This document shows positions 44,357 to 54,683 of a stretch of DNA of 64,000 bases, piece after piece. The DNA is taken from contig NZ_JAAVUZ010000004.1 in NCBI RefSeq assembly GCF_018449675.1, positions 248,001 through 312,000 on the forward strand, in the 5' to 3' direction. Numbering within the stretch: position 1 is the stretch's first letter; every line of letters starts with the position of its first letter. The notes below the pieces were generated by a model, which was not told the DNA's origin, searched no databases, and worked only from the letters and a program-made list of their open reading frames with translations. The stretch comes from Glaciihabitans sp. dw_435. Its GTDB lineage: Bacteria > Actinomycetota > Actinomycetes > Actinomycetales > Microbacteriaceae. Position numbers and translations under genes: made by a program.

Positions 44357-44401
44357 GTGTTGTTCGGTCTGCTTCTCCTTAGCTGCCGCGACGAGTCCTA
44401 A
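44357..44401 (+). CDS. leuL: leuA leader peptide (leucine-rich)
   Basis: A 14-residue peptide, MLFGLLLLSCRDES, reads from GTG 44357 to the TAA at 44399. Five of its 14 residues are encoded by leucine codons if the upstream ATG at 44354 is used (TTG, CTG, CTT, CTC, CTT); with the GTG start four consecutive internal ones remain plus one just after the start. CTT and TTG are rare in such GC-rich DNA. The GTG lies six bases after TACCCT, so this mRNA would be leaderless. The hairpin after it (44386-44423) begins inside its last codons. The pattern is that of a ribosome-mediated attenuator for the leucine gene leuA. Confidence 0.72.
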   Translation: MLFGLLLLSCRDES

Positions 44402-44423
44402 CTTCAGGCCTCACTCGTCGCGG
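44386..44423 (+). terminator. Attenuator hairpin between leader peptide and leuA
   Basis: CCGCGACGAGT (44386-44396) pairs perfectly with 44413-44423 around a 16-base loop that contains the leader stop codon. The bases after it (AGTTTGTCGTT) are only moderately T-rich. A ribosome stalled on the leucine codons at 44369-44380 would cover part of the left arm and prevent the hairpin. Confidence 0.65.
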
Positions 44424-44440
44424 AGTTTGTCGTTGGCTGA

Positions 44441-46234
<1,794 letters not shown>

Positions 46235-46279
46235 CGGCTGCGCCCGTCCGGCGCACTCACGTCGCCGCCAGCGCACGCC

Positions 46280-46299
46280 TCCGCATCCGATGCGGCGGG
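46280..46299 (+). terminator. Weak hairpin after leuA
   Basis: CCGCAT and ATGCGG (within 46281-46295) pair around CCG, followed by GGGAGTAATCG without a T-run. It may be the remains of, or part of, the leuA terminator region next to the IS insertion. Confidence 0.3.
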
Positions 46300-46322
46300 A
46301 GTAATCGCAGGTCTCGGCGGCT

Positions 46323-47587
46323 TGAGTTCAGGTCGTCGTTGCAACACCTCTGACGAGGGTGGTGTTTATGTCGTTGCCACGAGCTGCGAAGACGATGTTT
46401 TGGAGAGCGTTTCACGAGGGCGCGTCGGTCGAGGCAGCGATGACTGTGGCGGGCGGGAAACCGACTGTGGGACGGGTGTGGGTGCGGCAGGCTGGCGGGG
46501 TGATTCCTCGTCATCTTTTACTGTCACCGTCCGGCCGATTTCTGGATGCGACCGAACGAGCCACGATCATGGTCGCCCAGCGGGAGGGAAAGTCGATCCG
46601 GTCGATCGCAGCGATGCTGGGTCGGTCTCCGTCGACGATTAGTCGGGAAGTGCGCCGCAACCGTGAGGTCAAGAAGGTGCAGAACGGCATCGTGCGGTTT
46701 GCACCCTATGACGCTCGTTCGGCGCAGTTATGGACGGAGAAACGATTGCCTCGTCCGCAACCGTCGAAGCTATCTCAGCAGCCACTGCTGCACGAATACG
46801 TGCAGACTCGGTTGCATCAACGATGGTCGCCGGAACAAATAAGTAGCACGCTGAAGGTTGATCATCCGGACGATGAAAGGATGCGGGTGAGTCACGAAAC
46901 GATCTACCGATCCCTGTTTATTCAGGCCCGTGGGTCGCTGAAACGGGAAGTTGAAGCCAAACTCCGCACCGGACGCACGCTGCGCAAACCCCACAAACGG
47001 GCGGCTGCCGACGGGCGGGGCAAGAACCGAATCGCGAACATGCTGATGATTTCCGAACGACCTGCGGACGTCGATGACCGTGCTGTTCCCGGGCATTGGG
47101 AAGGGGATTTGATCATCGGTGAATACAACGGGAGCCAGATCGGAACCCTAGTGGAGCGCGCGACCCGGTATGTGATGCTCGTCCATTTGCCCACCAGCAG
47201 AGACGCCGATGTAATGGCTGCAGCGCTGATCGAGACAATCCAAACATTGCCCAGCGAGTTGATGAAGACGTTGACGTGGGATCAGGGAATCGAGATGGCC
47301 GGACACCAGAATGTGACCGTTGCCACGGACGCGGACATCTATTTCTGTGACCCGCATTCGCCATGGCAGCGTGGTTCCAACGAAAACACCAACGGATTAC
47401 TGCGCCAATATTTCCCCAAAGGCACCGATCTTTCCGTCCACAGCAAAGAACACCTGGAATTCGTGGCCCGCGAACTCAACGGACGACCCCGCAAAACTCT
47501 GGCTTGGAAAACACCAGCCCAAGCCATGGACGAGTTACTGTCAAACCTTCACGAACAACCAGGTGTTGCAACGACGACTTGAATTCA
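46323..47587 (+). mobile_element. IS30-family insertion sequence
   Basis: A 1265-base element bounded by 27-base inverted repeats, TGAGTTCAGGTCGTCGTTGC... (46323-46349) and its partner (47561-47587), 25 of 27 matching. It contains one complete transposase frame. No 2-3 base target duplication is visible (GCT on the left, CCC on the right). It sits between leuA and a 13-bp hairpin. Codon use and GC content are lower than in neighbouring genes. Confidence 0.88.
46368..47582 (+). CDS. IS30-family transposase
   Basis: A 404-residue DDE recombinase. An N-terminal region precedes a helix-turn-helix (REGKSIRSIAAMLGRSPSTISREVRRN, about residues 68-95). The catalytic core has HWEGDLIIGEYNGSQIGTLVERATRYV (first Asp), LTWDQGIEMAGH (second Asp) and DPHSPWQRGSNENTNGLLRQYFPKGTD (Glu), the IS30 signature. 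The frame is intact, so the element may be active. The ATG at 46368 is chosen for the AGGGTGG seven bases upstream; a GTG lies at 46359. The stop codon lies inside the right inverted repeat. Confidence 0.9.
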   Translation: MSLPRAAKTMFWRAFHEGASVEAAMTVAGGKPTVGRVWVRQAGGVIPRHLLLSPSGRFLDATERATIMVAQREGKSIRSIAAMLGRSPSTISREVRRNREVKKVQNGIVRFAPYDARSAQLWTEKRLPRPQPSKLSQQPLLHEYVQTRLHQRWSPEQISSTLKVDHPDDERMRVSHETIYRSLFIQARGSLKREVEAKLRTGRTLRKPHKRAAADGRGKNRIANMLMISERPADVDDRAVPGHWEGDLIIGEYNGSQIGTLVERATRYVMLVHLPTSRDADVMAAALIETIQTLPSELMKTLTWDQGIEMAGHQNVTVATDADIYFCDPHSPWQRGSNENTNGLLRQYFPKGTDLSVHSKEHLEFVARELNGRPRKTLAWKTPAQAMDELLSNLHEQPGVATTT

Positions 47588-47602
47588 CCCGGGAGTAAAA
47601 AT

Positions 47603-47634
47603 CACGCGGCGGGAGTCATAGCTCCCGCCGCGTG
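47603..47634. terminator. 13-bp hairpin right of the IS element
   Basis: CACGCGGCGGGAG (47603-47615) pairs perfectly with 47622-47634 around TCATAG, followed by CTCGTTTCT. It could have been the leuA terminator before the insertion, and may also serve the convergent channel gene. Confidence 0.7.
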
Positions 47635-47734
47635 CTCGTTTCTCCCTCCGGCCATGCACGCGCGACGCGGGTCTTGCTGCGGCCACAGCCCAGCCGGGCG
47701 GATGCCACGCGGTCCCGCACCCCGCATGAACTCC

Positions 47735-48499
47735 CTAACGCCGCGGCTTGCCGGGAGATGTGGGATTGGCAGGAGACGCCGTGGACCCCGGTGCGCGGGG
47801 AGAGCGAGGTGACCGCCGGGCCCAGCCGGTGCCGATGTGCGGAAGTCGCGGGATGCGGGGGATACGCTCCAGCCGCCGCTGCTCCGGCAGGCTCCAGTTG
47901 AACAGCACCGCAAGCACCCGCACCCCGAACGTGACGGCCACGCCGATGATTGCCGCCACAAAGACCGGGACGCCAAGCGTGATGAGAATCGCCACCGCCG
48001 ACGTGCCGAGAATGGCCGCGACCGCGTAGAGCGATCCGACGTACATCATCGCGATGGGGCTGTTCAGCAGCAGGTCCCGCAGAATCGACCCGCCCACCGC
48101 GGACAGCACGCCCACGAACACGGCCGGCACCGCGGGCATTCCGAGCGACAGCGCCTTGGTCGTTCCGATCGCCCCGAACAGCCCGATGGTGAGGGCGTCC
48201 AGCGTGGTGATGACCGCGTTCAGCTTGGAGAACACACGCTCAAGGAGCATCCCGAGCAAAGCGGCGACGACGGCAACGGGCAGGTACCAATTGCTGTTGA
48301 GGGCTGCAGGGACCTGGGACAGCAGGATGTCACGGAGCAGACCGCCACCGAACCCTGTCGCGATCCCGACAATCGCCACCCCGAGCAGATCGAGCCGTCG
48401 ACTGCGGAACTGCCCTGCGAACAACGCGCCCTGCAGGGCACCGATTCCGACGGCGAGCACATCCGCCCACGGCGGGATCATGAAGGCCGCTGTGATCAT
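47735..48499 (-). CDS. TRIC-type trimeric intracellular cation channel (UPF0126)
   Basis: A 254-residue membrane protein of the UPF0126/YicG family, bacterial relatives of TRIC potassium channels. Two internal repeats of three helices carry [16 protein letters not shown] and [14 protein letters not shown], the conserved GGxxRD-type segments. A basic, Pro-rich tail (about residues 205-254) follows the membrane part. The ATG at 48499 has TAGAAA six bases upstream on the same strand. It diverges from recO. Confidence 0.85.
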   Translation of the reverse strand: MITAAFMIPPWADVLAVGIGALQGALFAGQFRSRRLDLLGVAIVGIATGFGGGLLRDILLSQVPAALNSNWYLPVAVVAALLGMLLERVFSKLNAVITTLDALTIGLFGAIGTTKALSLGMPAVPAVFVGVLSAVGGSILRDLLLNSPIAMMYVGSLYAVAAILGTSAVAILITLGVPVFVAAIIGVAVTFGVRVLAVLFNWSLPEQRRLERIPRIPRLPHIGTGWARRSPRSPRAPGSTASPANPTSPGKPRR

Positions 48500-48505
48500 T
48501 GTCCG

Positions 48506-48511
48506 TTTCTA
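48506..48511 (-). promoter_or_regulatory. -10-like box TAGAAA, possible leaderless promoter of the TRIC gene
   Basis: On the minus strand TAGAAA, six bases (CGGACA), then ATG at 48499. The last base deviates from TANNNT, so support is weaker. Confidence 0.35.
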
Positions 48512-48609
48512 CCACGGCGGGGGAGGTGGTGCTGGTCCGCCGGCACGAACTGCGCCCCAGAATCGGGGATAGTGCGCACGCCGGTCACACCGATTCATCC
48601 CGGTCGGGG

Positions 48610-48615
48610 GATACT
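48610..48615 (+). promoter_or_regulatory. -10-like box GATACT, possible leaderless promoter of recO
   Basis: GATACT, six bases (GGACGG), then GTG at 48622, without a ribosome-binding site. The first base deviates from the TANNNT pattern. Confidence 0.4.
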
Positions 48616-48621
48616 GGACGG

Positions 48622-49431
48622 GTGCCCCTCTATCGTGACGAAGCAGTCGTACTGCGAACCCACAAGTTGGGCGAAGCCGATCGCATCGTGACGATGCTCT
48701 CGCGCAATCACGGCAAGATCCGTGCGGTCGCCAAGGGTGTCCGGCGTACGGCATCGAAGTTCGGATCCCGTCTTGAGCCCTTCATGGTTGCCGATGTTCA
48801 GCTGTTCGAGGGCCGCACCCTCGACATCATCACGCAGGCGGAATCCCTGGGGTCGTACGGGGCCGAGATCGCCAGTGATTACGCCAGCTACACGGCGGCG
48901 ACCGCGATGGTGGAGACCGCAGACAAGGTGACCGACGACGACGGGAGCCTGCAGCAGTACCTCCTGCTCGTCGGTGCACTCCGCTCCCTGTCGCGCCACG
49001 AGCATGCTCCAGGGCTCACCCTCGATTCGTACCTGCTGCGCGCTTTGTCCATCGCCGGGTGGGCGCCCAGCTTCGTGGACTGCGCCGTCACCGGTGCACC
49101 CGGTCCGCACACGGTTTTCGTCGTTCAGATGGGTGGCGTCGTCGCCGACTCCGTCGCGCCTCCCGGGGCCCCGCGACTCGATCTCGCGACCCTCGACCTG
49201 CTCTCGTCGCTTCTCGCCGGGGACTGGGACTATGCCGAAGCCGCCGACGAACGCGCCCGCAATCAGGCGAGCGGTGTCGTTGCCGCCTACACGCAGTTCC
49301 ATCTCGAACGTGGGCTGCGTTCCCTGCAGCACGTGGATCGTTCACCGGCTCACGACGGGTCGACCGAGCGCGCCGCCGCGCGCGTCGCGGCCCAGCACGC
49401 CGCATCCTCAACCGTGGCCGGAGCCTCATGA
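48622..49431 (+). CDS. recO: DNA repair protein RecO
   Basis: A 269-residue recombination mediator of the RecFOR pathway. An OB-fold N-terminal domain ([51 protein letters not shown]) precedes a helical C-terminal domain. The usual four-Cys zinc cluster is absent; only a single Cys (near residue 155) is seen, as in several actinobacteria. Start at GTG 48622. uppS overlaps its stop by four bases, a common actinobacterial pairing. Confidence 0.9.
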   Translation: MPLYRDEAVVLRTHKLGEADRIVTMLSRNHGKIRAVAKGVRRTASKFGSRLEPFMVADVQLFEGRTLDIITQAESLGSYGAEIASDYASYTAATAMVETADKVTDDDGSLQQYLLLVGALRSLSRHEHAPGLTLDSYLLRALSIAGWAPSFVDCAVTGAPGPHTVFVVQMGGVVADSVAPPGAPRLDLATLDLLSSLLAGDWDYAEAADERARNQASGVVAAYTQFHLERGLRSLQHVDRSPAHDGSTERAAARVAAQHAASSTVAGAS

Positions 49432-50231
49432 CCCCCGTTTCCAAGACCCACCGCGATGCGGTCGACTTCAAGCCGATCGACTGGACGGGGATCTATCCTC
49501 CGGCGATCGATCGCCGTGCAGTCCCCAATCACGTCGCGATCGTGATGGACGGTAACGGCCGCTGGGCCAACGGCAAGGGGCTCACCCGCATCGAGGGGCA
49601 CAAGGCGGGCGAGGCATCCCTCCTCGATGTCGTTGCCGGGGCAATCCAGCTGGGCGTCAAGCACCTCAGCGTCTACGCGTTTTCCACCGAGAACTGGCGT
49701 CGCTCGCCCGATGAGGTGCGTTTCCTCATGGGATTCAACCGGGATGTGCTGCACCGCAGGCGCGACCAGCTCAACGACTGGGGTGTGCGCGTGCGATGGG
49801 CCGGACGTAAGCCCCGCCTGTGGGCGTCGGTCATCAACGAACTGCAGTACGCCGAGCAGCTCACGGCGTCCAACTCCGTGCTCACCCTCACCATGTGCGT
49901 GAACTACGGAGGGCGAACCGAGATCACCGACGCCGTCCGCTCGATCGCCGCCGAGGTTGCCGCCGGCCGCCTCAAGCCGTCCGGAATCAGCGAGAAGACC
50001 ATCCAGAAAGCGCTGTACGCGCCGGAACTTCCCGATGTCGACCTGTTCGTCCGCAGTTCGGGTGAGCAGCGCACGAGCAACTTCATGCTCTGGCAGAGCG
50101 CTTACGCGGAGATGGTCTTTCTCGACACGCTGTGGCCCGACTTCACGCGCACGCAGCTGTGGGACGCCGTCTCGATATACGCTTCGAGAAATCGCCGCTT
50201 CGGTGGCGCCATCGACACTCCGACCACCTGA
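49428..50231 (+). CDS. uppS: Isoprenyl diphosphate synthase (UppS family)
   Basis: A 267-residue cis-prenyltransferase that makes the polyprenyl carrier for peptidoglycan. [17 protein letters not shown] (catalytic Asp of the D-G-N-G-R-W box), [30 protein letters not shown] and [24 protein letters not shown] are all present. The N-terminus is extended by about 30 residues, as in mycobacterial Rv2361-type enzymes that make decaprenyl diphosphate. The ATGA overlap with recO indicates coupling. Confidence 0.94.
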   Translation: MTPVSKTHRDAVDFKPIDWTGIYPPAIDRRAVPNHVAIVMDGNGRWANGKGLTRIEGHKAGEASLLDVVAGAIQLGVKHLSVYAFSTENWRRSPDEVRFLMGFNRDVLHRRRDQLNDWGVRVRWAGRKPRLWASVINELQYAEQLTASNSVLTLTMCVNYGGRTEITDAVRSIAAEVAAGRLKPSGISEKTIQKALYAPELPDVDLFVRSSGEQRTSNFMLWQSAYAEMVFLDTLWPDFTRTQLWDAVSIYASRNRRFGGAIDTPTT

Positions 50232-50258
50232 TTCGCACGGACACAAGGGAACCAGACC

Positions 50259-51113
50259 ATGAGAAGAACAACCGGCCTCATTACCTTCATCGTCTTTCTG
50301 CTCATCGTGGCCGGGGGCGTCGTCACCGTGCTCGCGCTCGGTACGAAGACCGGTGTAGCCATGGGCGGCGGTTCGACCGTCACCGGCTCCGCAACCAAGA
50401 CGCTTCCGTTCACCGCGCAGGCGGGGTGGGTGCGTAACAACTCCCCGTGGCCGGTCGACATCACGAGCATCAAGGTCAACGCGTCATCCACCGCTTCCGT
50501 TCCCCAGGTCTTTTTGAGCCCGGCAAAGACCGCACTGCCGGTGACCGACGGAACTGCAGCCGCCGACGCGACCGCCGCGGCTGCGCTTCCGGCGTGGGCA
50601 ACGACTCCGGTGAAGCTGCCGTACACGCTCAAGGGCGGGGAGCTTCGCTACTTCGGTTTCAGCGTGGTGCCGGAGGCGGGCAAGATTGCCTCCTTCGACC
50701 AGATCACCATCGGATACACGGGACCCCTCGGCTTCGCGTTTGACCAGAGTTTCTCGGGTGTGGCAATCGCCGCAAGCCCCGAGAACCTGCCGAACGAACT
50801 GGTCGCGAACGACCCGGCGGCCGACAGCGAATCGCTCGACGGGTACATCGCTCTGCTGCGCTCGGCGCTGAAGAGCGGCAACATCTCCCAGATTCAGCAG
50901 GTGATGGGGGACTCGGCAACCGCCGAAGACGCCGCCGCGGTCAAGAAGGCAGAGAAGGGCTACAAGACGGCCCTGACCGTTGCCGCCACCAAACTGACCG
51001 CCGACTCCCGCACCCAGACGCTCGTGTTCTACAAGACGGACGCGGCAAAGGACGGCCTCAAGCCGCTGACGGTGCAGTGGCAGGACTTCCGCTGGAGCGT
51101 GACTGCCTGGTAG
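50259..51113 (+). CDS. Membrane-anchored extracytoplasmic protein of unknown function
   Basis: A 284-residue protein I do not recognise. Residues about 7-28 form one hydrophobic segment, most likely an uncleaved anchor. The rest is extracytoplasmic, beta-rich to about residue 170 (FTAQAGWVRNNSPWPVDITSIKV reads like an immunoglobulin-like strand set) with an Ala-rich insertion near 105-120. A helical, Lys-rich C-terminal third follows (about 190-260). It has no Cys. It follows uppS by 27 bases and may be co-transcribed, so a cell-envelope role is possible but unproven. Confidence 0.6.
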   Translation: MRRTTGLITFIVFLLIVAGGVVTVLALGTKTGVAMGGGSTVTGSATKTLPFTAQAGWVRNNSPWPVDITSIKVNASSTASVPQVFLSPAKTALPVTDGTAAADATAAAALPAWATTPVKLPYTLKGGELRYFGFSVVPEAGKIASFDQITIGYTGPLGFAFDQSFSGVAIAASPENLPNELVANDPAADSESLDGYIALLRSALKSGNISQIQQVMGDSATAEDAAAVKKAEKGYKTALTVAATKLTADSRTQTLVFYKTDAAKDGLKPLTVQWQDFRWSVTAW

Positions 51114-51129
51114 GACGAGTGGATGACCC

Positions 51130-51135
51130 TAGGCT
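51130..51135 (+). promoter_or_regulatory. -10 box TAGGCT, leaderless promoter of the oxidoreductase
   Basis: TAGGCT, six bases (TGGGCC), then ATG at 51142, with no ribosome-binding site. Confidence 0.5.
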
Positions 51136-51141
51136 TGGGCC

Positions 51142-52176
51142 ATGGCTTCCACCGCAGTAATCCGCACCGGCATCATCGGCTTTGGCCTCTCCGGACGCAT
51201 CTTCCACGAACCGTTCCTCGCCGCTAATCCCGCCTTCAGCATTGATGTCGTCGCGACGGGCAACCCCGAGCGTCAGGCGCAGGCCGGGGCGCTGTATCCG
51301 GTGGTGAGCACACCCGAGGAGCTGCTCTCGCGGGATCTCGACCTCGTTGTGCTGGCGTCCCCGCCCCACGCCCACCTCGAGCAGGGCATCGCGGCCCTGG
51401 AGTCCGGCGCGGCCGTCGTCATCGACAAGCCGTTCGCCGCGTCCGTTGCCGACGCCGAAACCCTGATCGCCACCGCCGAGCGCGTCGGCCGCCCACTCAT
51501 CGTGTTCCAAAACCGCCGGTGGGACGGCGACTTTCTCACCGCGAGCAAGCTCGTTGCTTCGGGCCAGCTCGGTCGCGTCCACCGTTTCGAGTCGACGTTC
51601 GAGCGCTTCTCGGGAGGGCTTCGTCCCCGCTGGCAGGACACCACCACACCCGCGCAGGGCGCCGGCATCACCTACGACCTCGGCAGCCACCTGATCGACC
51701 AGGCGCTGCACCTGTTCGGACCCGCCACCCTCGAGCGCGCAGAGCTGCGCATCCTTCGGGATGGCGGCGCGAGCGACGACGACGCGTTCTTCTCGCTCGC
51801 CCACGAGAGTGGTGTGGTGTCGCACCTCACGGTGAGCCGCCTTGCCGCACAGTCGGGCCCGCGCTTCCGCGTTCTGGGAACGGAGAGCGCCTACACGGTG
51901 TACGGCCTCGACGGGCAGGAGCCCGCGCTCAAGGAGGGCCTGCGTCCCGGTGACGCCGCGTATGGGGTCACGCCGGAAAGCGAGTGGGGTCGTGTGGGAG
52001 GCCAGAGCCCCGAGTTCCCGCCGACCCCGGTCGAGACCGAACGCGGTGATTACCCGGCCTTCTACGCGGGTGTCGCCGCCGCAATCCTCGAGGGCGCACC
52101 GGTGCCGGTCGATCCCTACACGGCGCTGGCGACCATGCGCATCCTCGAGCAGGCGCACGCGCAGTGGAAGCACTGA
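51142..52176 (+). CDS. Gfo/Idh/MocA family oxidoreductase
   Basis: A 344-residue NAD(P)-dependent dehydrogenase. The Rossmann motif is RTGIIGFGLSGRIFHEPFL; LVVLASPPHAHLEQGIAALESGAAVVIDKPFA gives the conserved EKP-type lysine (here DKP), and FQNRRWDGDFLT and TYDLGSHLIDQALHLFG match the YfcH-distinct GfoIdh C-terminal domain with its catalytic His. Sugars or inositols are the usual substrates. It is a single-gene unit between its own promoter and glyS. Confidence 0.88.
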   Translation: MASTAVIRTGIIGFGLSGRIFHEPFLAANPAFSIDVVATGNPERQAQAGALYPVVSTPEELLSRDLDLVVLASPPHAHLEQGIAALESGAAVVIDKPFAASVADAETLIATAERVGRPLIVFQNRRWDGDFLTASKLVASGQLGRVHRFESTFERFSGGLRPRWQDTTTPAQGAGITYDLGSHLIDQALHLFGPATLERAELRILRDGGASDDDAFFSLAHESGVVSHLTVSRLAAQSGPRFRVLGTESAYTVYGLDGQEPALKEGLRPGDAAYGVTPESEWGRVGGQSPEFPPTPVETERGDYPAFYAGVAAAILEGAPVPVDPYTALATMRILEQAHAQWKH

Positions 52177-52200
52177 CCCTGACCTCACCTTTCCCGCCGG

Positions 52201-52254
52201 TAGGCTGGGGACTCGCAAACGACCGGGTATCCAGCTCGGTGTGGAAATACAGGA
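52201..52254 (+). promoter_or_regulatory. Promoter and ribosome-binding site of glyS
   Basis: TAGGCT (52201-52206) would start a leader of about 50 bases; AGGAG (52250-52254) lies seven bases before the GTG at 52262. Here the same -10 type serves a leadered mRNA. No T-box structure was recognised. Confidence 0.5.
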
Positions 52255-52261
52255 GTAACAC

Positions 52262-53647
52262 GTGGCAACGCCAAATCCTCTCGACGCCGTCATCGCCCTC
52301 GCCAAGAGGCGCGGGTTTGTTTTTCAGGCGGGTGAGATCTACGGTGGCTCCCGTTCCGCCTGGGACTACGGTCCCCTCGGTACCGCGCTGAAAGAAAACA
52401 TCAAGCGCCAGTGGTGGCAGTTCATGGTGCAGGGTCGCGACGACATCGTCGGCATCGACTCATCCGTCATCCTGCCTCGCAAGGTGTGGGAAGCATCCGG
52501 CCACGTCGAGGTGTTCTCCGACCCGCTGGTGGAGTCGCTCCACACCCACAAGCGCTACCGCGCCGATCACCTCCTCGAGCAGTACGAGGAGAAGCACGGC
52601 CACCCGCCGGTGAACGGCCTCGCCGATATTCGCGACCCCGAGACCGGCCAGCCCGGCTCCTGGACGGAACCGCAGAACTTCTCCGGACTGCTCAAGACCT
52701 TCCTCGGTCCCGTGGACAACGAGGAGGGCATGGCCTACCTCCGCCCCGAGACCGCGCAGGGAATCTTCGTCAACTTCGCTAACGTTCTCGGATCGTCGCG
52801 GATGAAGCCTCCCTTCGGTATCGCGCAGATCGGCAAGAGCTTCCGCAACGAGATCACCCCCGGAAACTTCATCTTCCGCACCCGCGAGTTCGAGCAGATG
52901 GAGATGGAGTTCTTCGTCGAGCCGGGCACGGACAAGGAATGGCACCAGTACTGGATCGATGCGTCGCGCGACTGGTACCTGGGCCTCGGCATCAACCCCG
53001 ACAACATCCGCCTGTACGAGCACCCCGTCGAGAAGCTGTCGCACTACTCCACGCGCACCGTCGACGTCGAGTACCGTTTCCGTTTCGCGGGAAGCGAGTG
53101 GGGCGAGCTCATGGGTATCGCGAACCGCACCGACTTCGACCTGAAGACGCACTCCGAGGCATCCGGTACCGACCTTTCGTACTTTGACCAGACGAAGAAC
53201 GAGCGCTGGTTCCCGTACGTGATCGAGCCCGCGTTCGGACTCACCCGCGCCCTGATGGCCTTCCTCATTGACGCGTACTCGGAGGACGAGGCTCCCAACA
53301 CCAAGGGTGGTGTCGACAAGCGCACTGTCCTGCGACTCGACCGCCGCCTCTCGCCGATCAAGGTTGCGGTGCTGCCGCTGTCGCGCAACGAGCAGCTCAC
53401 GCCGCTCGCGAAGTCCGTCGCGGCCGACCTCCGTAAGTACTGGAACATCGACTTCGACGATGCCGGTGCCATCGGCCGTCGGTACCGTCGTCAGGACGAG
53501 ATCGGCACGCCGTTCTGCGTCACCGTCGACTTCGATTCCCTTGAGGACAACGCGGTCACGATCCGCGAGCGCGACACCATGGCGCAGGAGCGCGTCTCGC
53601 TCGACCGCCTGCACGGCTACCTCGCCGAGCAGCTGATCGGCGCGTAA
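52262..53647 (+). CDS. glyS: Glycyl-tRNA synthetase (single-subunit, class II)
   Basis: A 461-residue alpha2-type enzyme. Class II motif 1 lies in VEYR-preceding sequence, motif 2 is [29 protein letters not shown] and motif 3 is [16 protein letters not shown]. The N-terminus [34 protein letters not shown] is diagnostic for the eukaryote-like/actinobacterial GlyRS. The anticodon-binding domain (about 355-460) has [19 protein letters not shown]. The start is GTG at 52262. Confidence 0.95.
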   Translation: MATPNPLDAVIALAKRRGFVFQAGEIYGGSRSAWDYGPLGTALKENIKRQWWQFMVQGRDDIVGIDSSVILPRKVWEASGHVEVFSDPLVESLHTHKRYRADHLLEQYEEKHGHPPVNGLADIRDPETGQPGSWTEPQNFSGLLKTFLGPVDNEEGMAYLRPETAQGIFVNFANVLGSSRMKPPFGIAQIGKSFRNEITPGNFIFRTREFEQMEMEFFVEPGTDKEWHQYWIDASRDWYLGLGINPDNIRLYEHPVEKLSHYSTRTVDVEYRFRFAGSEWGELMGIANRTDFDLKTHSEASGTDLSYFDQTKNERWFPYVIEPAFGLTRALMAFLIDAYSEDEAPNTKGGVDKRTVLRLDRRLSPIKVAVLPLSRNEQLTPLAKSVAADLRKYWNIDFDDAGAIGRRYRRQDEIGTPFCVTVDFDSLEDNAVTIRERDTMAQERVSLDRLHGYLAEQLIGA

Positions 53648-53667
53648 CGTCCGTTTCACCACGCTTA

Positions 53668-53702
53668 CGGCGTCGCCTCCCGCATCCCGGGAGGCGGCGC
53701 CG
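53668..53702 (+). terminator. Terminator of glyS
   Basis: CGGCGTCGCCTCCC (53668-53681) pairs over 14 bases (one T-G) with 53689-53702 around a seven-base loop, and is followed by TTCGCATTCTG. Confidence 0.7.
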
Positions 53703-53758
53703 TTCGCATTCTGTCGCGATCGGGAATACAGCCCTCACCCCTCGGGGTTGCACCATAC

Positions 53759-54415
53759 GTGAGTGAAGCTATCAAAGTAGACATCTGGTCCGACGTTCAG
53801 TGCCCCTGGTGCTACATCGGAAAGCGCAAGTTCGAGGCGGGCGCCGCCCTCTTCGACGGACAGGTCGAGGTCGAGTACCACTCCTTCGAACTGGCGCCCG
53901 ACACCCCGGTCGATTTCGATGGCACCCCCGCCGACTACCTCAGCCAGCGCAAGGGCATCCCGCTCGAGCAGGTTGGACCGATGCTTGACCGTGTCATCGG
54001 CATTGCCGCCGACGTCGGGCTCGACTACCACTACGACGACATCCACCAGACCAACACCGTCAAGGCGCACGAACTCCTGCACTTTGCGAAGTCCAAGGGA
54101 CGCCAGCTCGACATGAAGGAGCGCCTGCTGAAGGCGTACTTCGTCGACGGTGCCCACGTCGGACGCATCGAGGATCTCGCAGACCTCGCCGCGGAAATCG
54201 GTCTCGACCGTGCTGAGGTCGTCGCCGCCCTCGAGTCGAACGAGTTCCTCTCCGACGTGAAGGCCGATGTCGCCCAGGCGCAGGAATACGGAATTCAGGG
54301 AGTCCCGTTCTTCGTCATCGACGGCAAGTACGGCGTCTCCGGTGCGCAGGATGCCCAGACCTTCACCAACGTGCTGCAGCAGGTGCGCAGCGAACGCGAA
54401 GAGGTCACCGCATGA
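53759..54415 (+). CDS. FrnE-like DsbA-family oxidoreductase
   Basis: A 218-residue thioredoxin-fold protein without a signal peptide, so cytosolic. The active-site CPWC (residues 15-18) is followed by YIGKRKFEAG, and FDGTPADYLSQRKGIPLEQ and GIQGVPFFVIDGKYGVSGAQ match the FrnE group, which includes polyketide isomerases and disulfide isomerases of stress resistance. The substrate is unknown. GTG at 53759 is the start. The next 57-residue frame overlaps its stop. Confidence 0.88.
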   Translation: MSEAIKVDIWSDVQCPWCYIGKRKFEAGAALFDGQVEVEYHSFELAPDTPVDFDGTPADYLSQRKGIPLEQVGPMLDRVIGIAADVGLDYHYDDIHQTNTVKAHELLHFAKSKGRQLDMKERLLKAYFVDGAHVGRIEDLADLAAEIGLDRAEVVAALESNEFLSDVKADVAQAQEYGIQGVPFFVIDGKYGVSGAQDAQTFTNVLQQVRSEREEVTA

Positions 54416-54585
54416 GCGGCCTCACCGGACCGCAGACGGCGACAATGCCCGTCGTCCCGCCCGTCCTCGCACCGCTGCAACTTCTGGGCGACGCGGGCGC
54501 GGCCTGCGTCGGAGACTTCTGCGACGTTCCCGTGCGAACCGATCGCGCGGCCGTCATCGACCGCCTGGACTCCGGCGACATTTAA
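54412..54585 (+). CDS. Small cysteine-containing protein of unknown function
   Basis: A 57-residue frame from ATG 54412 to TAA 54585, overlapping the FrnE-like gene by four bases (ATGA), the same coupling seen between true genes here. After a Pro/Val-rich N-terminus comes DAGAACVGDFCDVP with two Cys four residues apart, then RTDRAAVIDRLDSGDI. I do not recognise a family. The CX4C pair next to a disulfide oxidoreductase gene suggests a redox substrate or metal-binding partner, which is inference. Confidence 0.55.
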   Translation: MSGLTGPQTATMPVVPPVLAPLQLLGDAGAACVGDFCDVPVRTDRAAVIDRLDSGDI

Positions 54586-54683
54586 CGAACGGATGCCCCG
54601 GGGCGCCGTCGCCCGCTGGTGAGAGCTACCCGGGGGCAGTCAGCAACTGATCTCGCGCGGGTGATTGCTGCGCCGGGTCGCCC

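Noticed and set aside
46296-47598. CGGGAGTAA on both sides of the IS30 element as a target duplication
   Set aside because: The left copy is 18 bases from the inverted repeat, and nine bases is too long for IS30, which duplicates two or three.
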